Positions 1 to 9,600 of a stretch of 64,000 bases of DNA are shown in pieces; position 1 is the stretch's first letter; each line of letters opens with the position of its first letter. The position numbers were made by a program, and so were the translations under genes. Source of the stretch: Syngnathus acus (taxonomy: Eukaryota; Chordata; Actinopteri; Syngnathiformes; Syngnathidae); NCBI RefSeq assembly GCF_901709675.1, contig NC_051105.1:7617104-7681103 (forward strand), written 5' to 3'. The notes beneath the pieces are model-generated. The model ran no database searches. It saw only the letters and a program-made list of their open reading frames with translations, and was not told the DNA's origin.

Positions 1-341
1 AAACTGACTACATACTGTGGGTGTGACCATTATTGTTTTGTACTATGGCATTTTGATATTAAAAAAAACACTTTGTGAATAAATGTTGAAAGTTGAGCGT
101 ATTGTGGTGTTGTGCTTTTTTGCTTCCTCTTTGTGTCATTCTGTCAGCATAGCATGTACATGTCGAAGTGAGACGGCATCATGGCACACTCCGGAATATT
201 TACAGTAAATAGCCTTCCATCAGGTAAGACGCCCTTATCAACACTGATGACACACCGCACAAACACACACACACCTTACACACACTTCACAAATCAGCAA
301 CCAAAAAAAGCTCTTCAACTCATCTGTGTGGACTTTTGAAG
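1..341. other. Upstream flank of the first claudin; likely 3' end of a preceding gene
   Basis: No gene body is visible here. An AATAAA signal at about 78-83 followed by a GT/T-rich stretch looks like the 3' end of a + strand gene lying before the window, perhaps another tandem claudin (inference). An ATG at 181 opens a 14-codon stretch that runs into a consensus donor (CAG/GTAAGA, exon end 223). This could be a 5' untranslated or alternative first exon of the claudin that follows. Read through without splicing it is only a short upstream ORF closing at 339, just before the claudin ATG at 342. A CA-rich patch lies at 257-288. Confidence 0.4.
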
Positions 342-1501
342 ATGCGTAAACGTCTGATCCAAGTGTTCGGCTTCCTGATTTCCACGCTGGGCTGGCTCTT
401 TGTGCTGTGTACCATGGCTATGGACTTCTGGAGGATCAGCCAGATCGGCGGCCAGGGCGGCTCGTTCATCATCAAGGTAGCCTGGTACTGGTCCAATTTG
501 TGGAAGGACTGCTTCACCGACTCCACGGCCGTCACCAACTGTAGAGACTTCCCTGTGCTCTGGAGTGTCACGCGTAAGACTGTGCTCATTGGTACTATTA
601 AGCAAATACGTTTTCATTTGGTTTTTGTGTATCCTTAAGCGTACGTCCAGGGGGTGCGAGGCTTGCTGATGTGCGGCCTGACTTTGGGCTTCTTCGCCGC
701 CGTCTTGTGCTTCCTGGGCATGGAGTGCACCTACCTCGGCGGAGACGAGCTGAGTAAGGACAAGATGCTTTTCGCCGGTGCGGTCTTTCACTTTGCGGGT
801 GGTGAGTAAAACATGCATGTCTCACTTGTGTTCCTACCAATGTTGTGCCCACACGTGTTGCTCCGTACGCAGGAGTGTCCGATATTGCGGCCTACTGCTT
901 ATACATCAACAGAGTTGCCAGGAACACCTTTGCTGTCAACTTAGCACCTGGACTCTTACGGTACAATATTTATCTTTTGTGTTAGAAATGTCCAATGAAA
1001 AACATGTATTAAATGAATTCATTTTTTTAGGTACTGTGGACAAATCCTCCAAAAATCACCAAATAATTGCTTTCCATTATGTCTCTTTCCGAACTGATAG
1101 GTACGACTTAGGCCCGCCCATATTTCTCGGATTGGTCGGAAGTTTTTTTATCCTTTTAGGAGCTCTCTTTTATGCAGCCACTGTGTTAAGAGTACTCCTA
1201 TCTAAAAGGTAGGCCAAAGTAACCTTTTTCACTTGTTTAAAAACAAAAAAAAAGTCTGTAATCAGATCGATCACATTTCTTGATGAATGTTTGTTCTCTG
1301 TACAGTCAAGTGGTCTATACCTACGGCGGGGGCACATACATGGACCCTCGCACACGAGGACGAAGCATGTACACCGGTTATTACAGATCCAACAGGCTCT
1401 ATGGAACTTACTACGGCTCGAGGAGATCCAGCGGCTCCAAAATAGCCAAACTCTCTGCGACAACACCAGAGAGGTTTTCTGAAAGGGATGCCTTTGTGTA
1501 A
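342..1501 (+). CDS. cldn10: Claudin-10-like tight-junction protein, first tandem copy (5 exons, 261 aa)
   Basis: Four-pass membrane protein of tight junctions that sets paracellular ion selectivity. Coding exons by my reading: 342-573, 640-801, 873-960, 1101-1208, 1306-1501. All junctions are GT-AG, phases match, and the sum is 786 nt. Exon 1 carries TM1 (about residues 8-28) and the first extracellular loop with the claudin signature W, then NLW, then two Cys about ten residues apart (WKDC...VTNC). Exons 2-4 carry TM2-TM4. The cytoplasmic tail is Tyr/Arg/Gly-rich and ends DAFV, a plausible PDZ-binding end. The ATG at 342 gives a normal claudin N-terminus; no upstream in-frame ATG competes. 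The five-exon layout and locus are those of CLDN10. It is clearly diverged from the neighbouring copy at 2288, so the exact paralogue name (teleosts have several cldn10 genes) is uncertain. Confidence 0.85.
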
Positions 1502-2287
1502 TGTCTGTAAATGGATTTGTTGTGTATGAATTTTTCAGGTCACATTGAAAGATAACAAGTCATATTATGCGAGGAAAGTTGTTCATGTTGGGAGAAAAAA
1601 ATATCTATAAAGAGATTATGAAATATATATAAACATATAAAAAGTACACAGTATATAAAAATGTCTTGATTGAAGTTCATTGTTGCAATTAAGTTGCTGT
1701 TATTTTTATTTTTAATTATTTTTAGTTATGTTACTATTAATTATTTTATGCTGTTGGTGAAATGATCTAACATTGTAAAAAACAATTATTCTTGTTTGCC
1801 CTTCACTGGCCATATATAAAAGTGATAAAAATATTATTACTATTTTTAATTATTTTTAGTTATGTTATTAATTATTTTATGCTGTTGGTGAAATGATCTA
1901 ACATTGTAATAAAAACAATTATTCTTGTTTACCCTTCACTGGCCATGCATAAAAGTGATTAAAAAAAAAAGAATATTTAAAAATTATCAACAAACTCTTT
2001 ATGCAATTAAACAGATTGTTTTACCTCAATGATTTTTTTTATCAGCTAGTTTTCTGACAGGACCGACAAGAAATCAACACCCCAAACTGGACCCATGCTG
2101 GTAAGCCATGCTGATTTCCTACTAACAACAAACACACCAGAGTGACCCTCATTAAACACAGGAGAGGCATGACAAGAGGTGAAGCACACACAAACAGCCT
2201 CGACATCATCATCATTACGAGAGCACACACTGATACACCACACTCCTACCAGCGAGTCTTCCTCTAATTGTTCATTTCAAAGCAAAG
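1502..2287. other. AT-rich spacer between the two claudins, with 3' UTR of the first
   Basis: This spacer follows the first claudin stop codon and precedes the second claudin's ATG. It is strongly AT-rich. It contains a tandem duplication of about 131 bp (listed separately) and an AATAAA within the second copy (about 1908) that could serve as the polyadenylation signal of the upstream claudin. The last 200 bp before 2288 should hold the promoter and 5' UTR of the second claudin. I see no clear TATA box or other defined element there. Confidence 0.5.
1700..1963. repeat. Tandem duplication, period about 131 bp, two copies
   Basis: The two halves share long near-identical stretches (for example CTGTTGGTGAAATGATCTAA at 1751 and again at 1882, and CTTCACTGGCCAT near 1801 and 1932). 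Small indels separate the copies. It lies in the 3' flank of the first claudin and looks like a local segmental duplication, not a transposon. Confidence 0.85.
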
Positions 2288-5200
2288 ATGGGTTACAGGA
2301 CAGTGGTGATGTACATGGAGATCGGCTGCTTTGTGACGTGCGTTTCAGGATGGATCCTGGTGTGCTCCACCATGCCCACAGAGATCTGGACCTGGTCTGA
2401 GGTGGGCAGCATTGTCTTGACCACCTCTAACTACTTCTCCAACTTGTGGAAGGATTGTGTGTCCGATTCCACCGGCGTGTCGGACTGCAAGGGCATCCCG
2501 TCCTTGCTTGCACTCAACTGTAAGTATGCCACACTTGCATTCACAATGCAGTACTCTAGATTCGTTTATAGTATATGGTTCCATAAAACCATGGGGTTAG
2601 GGTTAGAGCTAGGGTTAAATTTAGAGCTAGGGTTGGGGCCGTAGTTAGGGTTAGGGCTAGGGTTGGGTTTAGGGCTAGGGGTTAGGGCTGGAGCTAGGGT
2701 TAGGGCTAGAGTTGGGGCAAGGATTGGAGCTAGGGTTGGGGCTAGGGTTAGGGCTCGAGTTAGGGTTAGTGCTCGGGTTAAGGTTAGAGCTAGGTTTAGG
2801 GCTAGGGTTGGGGCTAGGGTTGGGGTTAGGGTTGTGGTTAGGGCTAGGGTTGGGCCTAGGGTTAGGTTTAGGGTTAAGGCTGGGGTTAGGTCTAGGGCTA
2901 GGGTTGGGCCAGGGTTAGGGTTAGTTAGTACTTGTAGTGTATGGCTCCATAAAACCATATACATGCCTTCCATGCAGTACACATGAGGCTTCCATAGTGT
3001 AGTGGTTAGTGCTCTGGATTCTCACCCAATTGACTTGAGTTCAAATCCCAGTGGAATCTCAAATATTTTAACAATTTTATATTTTAATTTGCAACACAGT
3101 TGCTCGTGTGTTGGTGTCCCCCAAAATAAAGAGCAAGTAGTAAAATACACATTCTTGACACGTACAAAAAATGCATAAAGTTAGTAGGTACACCTGAAAA
3201 TGGTGGTGTACCTAATGTAGTGTCTGTGTAACGTCACAGATCAACCAGCCAATCAGGAGGTGGGGGTAAGGGCGGGTGTGGCACTTTTCACTTTCAGTTC
3301 AGCTTTGGCCATGATTTTTCCCTAATGAACTGGCCTGTTTTTAGGTACGCTTGAAAATGGCGGCGTACCTAATGGAGTGTCCGTGTGACATCACAGATCA
3401 AATAGCCAATCAGAAAGTGGGGGTGAGGGCGGGTGTGGCACTTTTCACTTTCAGTTAAGCTTTGGCCATGATTTTTCCCTAATGAACTGGCCTGTTATTA
3501 GGTACACGTGAAAATGGCGGTGTACCTAATGGAGTGTCCAAGTGACGTCACAGATCAAACAGCCAATCAGAAAGTGGGGGTGAGGGCGGGTGTGGCACTT
3601 TTCACTTAAACCAGGGGTGCCGACCTCCAGTCCTCGAAGGGCTGCGTTCCAACATGTTTTCCAAGTGACCCTCGTTAAGCGCACCTGCGTGAAAACTTTT
3701 AGCTCCTTTCACGTTCTGCAGGAGCTAAAACTTTTCACGCAGGTGCGCTTAACGAGGGAATCACACAGACACTCCATTAGGTACACCGCCATTTTCAAGT
3801 GTACCTAATAACAGGCCACTTTATTAGGGAAATATCATGGTCAAAGGTCACAGGTGTCAAGCTCTAGTCCTCGGGGCCGCGTTCCAATATGTTTTCCAAG
3901 TTACCCTCGTTAAACACACCTGCGTGAAAAGATTTTGGTCATTTTCATGTTCTGCAGGAGCTAAAACTTTTCACGCAGCTGCGCTTAACGAGGGAATCAC
4001 ACGGACACTCCATTAGGTACACCGCCATTTTCAAGTGTATCTAATAACAGGCCACTATATTAGGGAAATATCATGGTCAAAGGTCACAGGTGTCAAGCTC
4101 TAGTCCTCGGGGCCGCGTTCCAATATGTTTTCCAAGTTACCCTCGTTAAACACACACAACCGATTCTAAAGATTTTCACTTAACTGGAATGCACATCACT
4201 AGTACAAAACAGTGCAAGTGATTGTAGGCTGCCGGTCGAAATAGCTGACTGGTTAGGGACTCGGGCTCTTGCTCGGTAAGAACTTGGTTCGATCCCAGGT
4301 GTGAGAATATACCTAGATGAGCTTTTGTTGTGCAATTAACCCTTTATTTATTTATTCTTTTTTTTTTTTAACCTCGTGTAGTGTACCTATTGAAGTGTCC
4401 ATGAGGTGTACCTCCACATATTGTCATATAAAGCAGTTAACCAAATGTCAGATTTTTATGTTTTAATTGGCGAATATAAAAACAAGGAATAAAACACCAG
4501 ACAAGTTTTAACATAAATGTTTATTAAAAATAATATTAAAAGTAAATTTCAAACCAGCAATCCAATGTGAAATTGCAGTAGAATATATTGGATAACAATA
4601 TTTAGGCGTGTATATGCATAAACGCTAGAGGTAGGTTTAGGGCTACTGCTATCTGGTGGATATGGTGCGGCACTGCACTTCTCTGCCCCTTTTGTAAGCT
4701 CACCACTAATTCCATTTGTTTGGTGTGTGGAAACTCTTCGCAGGGGACATTCACATGTGTCGCGCCCTCATCATCACCGCCATCATCATGGCGTTCTTCG
4801 GCTCAGTCCTGGTTATGGTGGGAATGAAGTGCACTAAGATCGGCGGCTCCGAGTTAGCCAAGGCGAGAGTGACTTTTGCTGGGGGGATGAATTACCTCTT
4901 TGCTGGTAAGACTTAAATAGGGACAGCTAGAATCTAAAGACATGCATGCACAGCTTCATGGGACTTGGGTTTTTATATTTATTCACTTTTTGCAGTGAAG
5001 CCCTAACCCTAACCCTAACCCTAACCCACAAACTCAACCAACAACAACAAAGTTTTACATTTCTTGCATTCTTTGGTTTGTAAATGCCTTTAAATGTTGT
5101 CTTGTGTAAGTACACATTGAGGTATCTTGTGAATGAAACAGTATAAAAATAAAGCTTAAACATTTTAATATTTTTATGAAACATCTCTGGTATTGGATGT

Positions 5201-5871
5201 GATTAGATTTTTGCAGCTGTGTCTAATATTGTGGCTGGTTTGTGTATATTTTACGATGTGTTTTTGTTTCAGGGTTGTGTTCAATGACTGCTTTCTCCTA
5301 TTACGGCAATAAAATAAGATCAGAATTCCAAGATGATAATTACAAAGAACAAAAGTAAGGACATTTCTTAGGATTAATATTTGGTTTTGGTTTGTGTTTT
5401 TATGATGTAAACCCTTTATAAATGATTTTTATGTTTTATCTCCTCTTCCATTTAGGTTTGAAATTGGTGTTGGCGTGTTCATCGGCTGGGGTGGCTCAAC
5501 TTTACTGGTGGTTGGAGGTCTTCTTTACAGTATCTTTGCAGGGAGGGAAGGATGCCAATCAAGGTAGCCAACAAATACTAACTGCACCTTCCTTGTGCTA
5601 ACAGCAACATATAAATTAATAATGCATTCATTTTAATTTCAGTTATGATGCAGACCCCGCCTACCTGTTCCCAGATCCCTACATGGTTCCGCCGACAAAG
5701 CAGATGGCTCTCTCAAATGTGAGTGGGAGCAGGAAAGCACAGAGTCGTCCAGCTAGTAGTGGTACTAGTAGTAGTGCTACTCGTAGTAGCAGAAGCAGTA
5801 GTAGTAACGGCAGCAGCCTTTCTGCAGTGAGCGGCAGTACCAGAACAACTGCAACAAATGCATACGTCTGA
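2288..5871 (+). CDS. cldn10: Claudin-10-like tight-junction protein, second tandem copy (5 exons, 270 aa)
   Basis: Second tandem claudin. Coding exons: 2288-2519, 4744-4905, 5273-5354, 5456-5563, 5643-5871 (813 nt, frame intact, all GT-AG). Exons 1, 2 and 4 are exactly as long as in the first copy (232, 162, 108 nt), which supports duplication of one ancestor. Residues 8-28 form TM1. The first loop holds W, NLW and the two Cys of the claudin signature (WKDC...VSDC) and is rich in Asp/Glu. The third exon begins with the conserved G-L-C-S motif that opens TM3. The tail is Ser-rich and ends NAYV, the C-terminus I recall for CLDN10 and a likely PDZ ligand. Intron 1 is 2.2 kb and full of repeats, whereas the other introns are 80-370 bp. 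Claudin-10 identity is well supported by sequence and locus; the exact teleost paralogue is not. Confidence 0.87.
2593..2930 (+). repeat. Degenerate telomere-like minisatellite (GGGTTA/GGGCTA variants)
   Basis: About 340 bp of six-base units close to TTAGGG, mixed with GCTAGG and TTGGGG variants, lies in intron 1 of the second claudin. It is bracketed by two copies of a sequence of about 21 bp reading GG(T/C)TCCATAAAACCAT at about 2571-2591 and 2938-2958. Open frames on both strands here (Gly/Leu/Arg-rich or Pro/Asn/Leu-rich) are products of the repeat. Confidence 0.9.
2988..3058 (+). repeat. tRNA-like sequence (Glu/Gln-like), probable pseudogene or SINE head
   Basis: About 71 bp resembles a tRNA gene: an A-box-like TAGTGTAGTGGTTAGTGCT and a B-box-like GAGTTCAAATCCC. 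The outer seven bases (GCTTCCA and TGGAATC) can nearly pair as an acceptor stem. The anticodon stem does not pair well and no oligo-T terminator follows closely. I therefore read it as a tRNA-derived repeat and not a working tRNA gene. Confidence 0.55.
3187..3606 (+). repeat. Tandem repeat, period 157 bp, about 2.7 copies
   Basis: Units start at 3187, 3344 and 3501. Each opens with a short palindromic block of the form GGTACAC...GTGTACC, followed by a shared body ending in CCTAATGAACTGGCCTGTT. The third unit is cut at about 3606, where a different palindromic element begins. The same terminal block appears inverted at about 3777-3812 and 4013-4050, so the array flanks and mirrors the repeats downstream. 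Likely a MITE family that amplified in place; superfamily not determined. Confidence 0.8.
3607..4170. mobile_element. Nested palindromic repeats, including a 38-bp-arm hairpin
   Basis: A near-perfect inverted repeat has arms 3669-3706 and 3721-3758 (38 bp each, one mismatch) around a 14-nt loop. A decayed second copy of that hairpin spans about 3904-3992. A block of about 236 bp containing AGGTCACAGGTGTCAAGCTC is duplicated in tandem (copies near 3845 and 4081). The hairpin and TIR-like ends suggest non-autonomous DNA transposons inserted into each other. I see no coding sequence and cannot name the superfamily. Confidence 0.65.
4231..4312 (+). repeat. tRNA-derived SINE head
   Basis: An A-box-like TAGCTGACTGGTTAGGGAC lies about 35 bp before a consensus B box (GGTTCGATCCC). 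Together they form the 5' part of a tRNA-derived SINE with the internal Pol III promoter. The downstream part becomes AT-rich without a clear tail. It lies in intron 1 of the second claudin. Confidence 0.5.
5001..5027 (-). repeat. Short exact telomeric repeat, (CCCTAA)4 plus CCC
   Basis: Twenty-seven bases of perfect CCCTAA repeat lie in intron 2 of the second claudin. The orientation is opposite to the long degenerate TTAGGG-like array at 2593-2930. Confidence 0.9.
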
Positions 5872-6606
5872 GTTCATTTTTAAGAGGACAACAATTCTTT
5901 TCAACCAACTAAACCATCAAATTTGAGAGAGGTTGAGTGAAAAGGGGAATGCAATGGTGGTATATGAAGTGGATTTATAAAGCAAATATATTGGAACGCT
6001 TCTGCAACTCATTTTGATACAACAGTAGAATTTTTTCTGGAGTAAACCAGCTGAGCCACTATTCTAAAATTGCCCTAAATGGACATTGGATTTATTTTTG
6101 GGACTTTAATATGAAATACAATGCACAGCATGTAAAATATGTAAATTTAGTGTTTAGTCTCAGAAAAAGGGGCCACCTTGAGGCCCTAGTTTGTAGAGGG
6201 GGAAAAAAAGCAACATCTTCCATACGCAGAACAAATTCTTATATAAATATATGAGTACAAATGGGGAAAATTAACGTAAATTGCTTCATAAATCTGGAAG
6301 GGTGTATCCGATCACGCCATTGTGTGCTGCCGTGGCTCCACTCAGTTGAAGCATTTCGGATGGGCGTGGTTTTGTCAACCTGGCAGCCAATCATCGTGTC
6401 CCACGACCGGTCCGCGGAGTTGTGTGTGGCTGCCAGTGAAGGAGACGAGGAAGGAGAGGAGAGCTTCCTTACAGCTCATCGCTTCATAGCTGTCAACACA
6501 TGGGACTGGTTCGGACTTCAAACCCAAACACATTTGCAATAACGTCACTTTTGAACAATTGTCATCACGCCACGGACACCAAGAAGCATTCGAGTGGGAT
6601 TTAACC
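5872..6606. promoter_or_regulatory. 3' flank of claudin 2 and promoter region of dnajc3
   Basis: Only 735 bp separate the claudin stop from the dnajc3 ATG, so the 3' UTR of one gene and the promoter and 5' UTR of the other must share this stretch. Base composition becomes more GC-balanced after 6300. The clear regulatory motif is the ER-stress element at 6387-6405 (separate entry). I see no other gene here; dzip1, which lies at this point in human, is absent. Confidence 0.55.
6387..6405 (+). promoter_or_regulatory. ER stress response element (CCAAT-N9-CCACG) upstream of dnajc3
   Basis: The sequence reads CCAAT, nine bases, CCACG, an exact match to the ERSE bound by NF-Y together with ATF6/XBP1. 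It ends about 200 bp upstream of the dnajc3 start codon. Mammalian DNAJC3 is a known unfolded-protein-response target, so position and motif agree. The match is seen directly; function is inferred. Confidence 0.75.
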
Positions 6607-9600
6607 ATGGTTTCCATGGAGCACGTGGCACACAAGCTACTAACTTACTTGCCATATGTTCTTGTTTTGATTGACATGCGATTCGAAGGTAAGTCGAACA
6701 GTAGTAACCTAGAAATAGCTTGCGTTAGGTTTTACGACAGTAGATGGCTACTTTTTGGTAATTTCATACAACGACGGACGAGCGTTAGCTAAATCGGTAA
6801 CTGCTAACGTTAACGTAGCCTTATATGTCAATACATTAGCAGGCTAGCTAACAGTTTCCCATCTATTTTATACATTTGTAGCCTGTTGACACTGTTAAAT
6901 TTGTCCTTGGTTGTGTATTAGGGACCTACACTACCCATTTTTTTGTTATGTTTGAAGTGATTTAAAAAGTGACGTATCGTAATATTTAGTTCTCAAATAA
7001 ACAAGTACAGTCCCCACTGAAAAGTAAACTTGTTTTCATAATTTTGTCTATTTAGACCAGGAAGAAAGACACGTAGATTTTCGAGCGACTAATAAATTAT
7101 TGCATTAAAAAGGATCTACCTGATCAAAAATGAAAGTATTGAGTATTCTTTAGACGTGCGATCGAAGTTTGTACCTTGCATGAGTGCACGAACCCATGAT
7201 GCATAATGTTGCTGTATATTTTTGATCGTTCCTCGGCTCTGATGACTTGCATTGAATTTCAAATGTCATCAGTCAATTTGGAACAGTGTCTGGGTGTAAC
7301 TCATTCACTGCTATATTCACTGCTATATAACTATATATGTCAAAGATGCATGTTAACTCTCTCAATAATCTTCATGTTGGGAAAAGTCTCACTCATTCTA
7401 AAATAGTGACCTGCCCTGGAGCCTAATCAAGTAACACACCAAAGAGGATGCACATTTCCTCTTCCTTATAACATCCCCAAACTGTCCATTAACCCCAGAT
7501 TTGAGGTCATTGTCATTGGCAGATAGTGTCAAACCCTTAGCCCCTTGTTTTGTCAGGAGTCAAGTGTGGCAGGGAAGGGAGCGTAGACCATCACATGGAG
7601 ATGGGCAAGAAACTGCTCGCAGCAGGACAACTAGCCGACGCTCTCTCGCACTTCCATGCCGCTGTGGGTAAGTAGCCTAAAAACAGCAATATCATATGTC
7701 CCATCTCGTTGCCTATGTATCTCCATGTAATGAAACATTGCTGTCCTCTGATCAGATGGAGATTCCAAAAACTACTTGGCCTATTACAGGAGAGCCACAG
7801 TGTTTCTGGCCATGGGCAAGTCTAAGTCGGCGCTGCCAGATTTGAGCAGAGTCATCGAACTCAAACCTGACTTCACATCTGTGAGTGTTGCACTTCCAAA
7901 CCATTGTACCTATAAAAATAACCTTCATACATTGTTTGGCATCTAACAAATTGTTATTCTAACCTTCATCAGGCACGTCTCCAGAGGGGAAACCTTCTTC
8001 TGAAGCAAGGCATGCTGGACGAAGCAGAGGATGACTTCCGGAAGGTGGTGAGTGGACATAAATTTGGTTTGACCTGAAGGTGTCAGTGTTGCTCTGCTGC
8101 TACATTGCCAATAGTTATTCAACTGGTGTCACACAGAGCCATCCAACTATTGAAATCCTCTGTACTAAAAACATTTTTGTACATAGAATACTTCTACATT
8201 CTATTTTGTACATTTTCTACAGCCAAAACTCCTAAATGGTGTCACTTGAAACATGTCTAACTGACTGCTGCATGTGATGCTTCAGTTGAAGGTCCACCCT
8301 ACTGACAATGAGGCGACCGAGGCCCAGAATCAGCTGATAAAATCCGACGAGATCCAGCGTCTGGTTGCTGAAGCGCGGCACAGCTACAACAGTAAAGACT
8401 ACGCTGGGGCGGCTGCCCTGTTGGACGCCATCATTGAGGCAAGACGCGTCAACTTGTCCGCCATCCCTATAACTGCTTGCTCACGTTTAGCCACAGCTTG
8501 AGTCAGCTATGTCCCACGTTACAGACTTGTGTTTGGGACGTGACGTCTCGCGAGATGCGCGCCGACTGCTTCATTCAAATGGGCGAAATGGGGAAGGCCA
8601 TCAGTGACCTAAAGGTCTCGTCCAAGTTGAGGAATGACAACACGCAAGCCTTCTACCAGCTCAGCACCATCTACTACAACATGGGCGACCATGAAATGTC
8701 CCTCAAGTAAGAACACGATAGGAACAATGCAAAGAGATGAAACAAGTTTATGTAACGACGGATTACAATTTATGCACTTTTTCCCCTTTCTCCTCTGGTG
8801 TGATGCGCAGTGAAGTGCGCGAGTGCCTAAAGCTGGACCCCGATCACAAGCAGTGCTTCAGTCACTACAAGCAGGTCAAAAAGCTCAACAAACAAATCCT
8901 GTCTGCTGAGGAACTCATCCAAGAGCAGAGGTGTGTGTGTGTTGGCTCATAAATCATGTGAGAATACATTACATCAGTAATTATGTGTTTACACTGGGCA
9001 TCACCATTATGATTGGACAAGTAGGCCTAAGTGTCCGTCAAAAGCACGGCAGGTTTTTATTGTTTGACATTATGCTTAAACTGTTCTTGAAATAGGGAGA
9101 TAAGAAACTACCTAAAAGACATTCAATCAAAATATATTACACAAAGGTTCAATTAAATGGACTGTTACAAACAATATGTGACTATTGTACTAAAAAAATA
9201 AATGTAACTAACGCATACACAAATGATTTGAAACGATAAAAAAAAAAAAAAGCGACTAACCTGATTTTGTGCTAACCGCTAGAGGGAGCCCACATACTAC
9301 TGGTGGTTTGAGAAACGCTGCATTACATGGCTCTTGAATAATTTTAGCACCTCATCGTTTTGCGTTTACCTTTCAGGTACGAGGAGGCTGTAAGTAAATT
9401 TGAGGCGGTGATGAAGACGGAGCCCAATGTGCCTCATTTCATAATGCTGGCGAATGAGCGCATCTGCCACGCGTTGACACATGTAAACGACCCTCCTTAC
9501 TGCTCTTTTAGGTTTATAAGAACTCTTGTTAAAAGTAGCGTGTTCACTCTCACAGGGCCAGCAGCAGCCCGACAGAGCCATTAAGGTGTGCGGCCAAGTC

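Noticed and set aside
2566-2982. Open frames of about 70-140 codons on both strands, Leu/Gly/Arg- or Pro/Asn/Leu-rich
   Set aside because: They lie wholly in the telomere-like minisatellite and simply translate its six-base period.
2988-3058. Functional tRNA gene
   Set aside because: A and B boxes are present but the anticodon stem does not pair and no terminator follows; more likely a tRNA-derived repeat.
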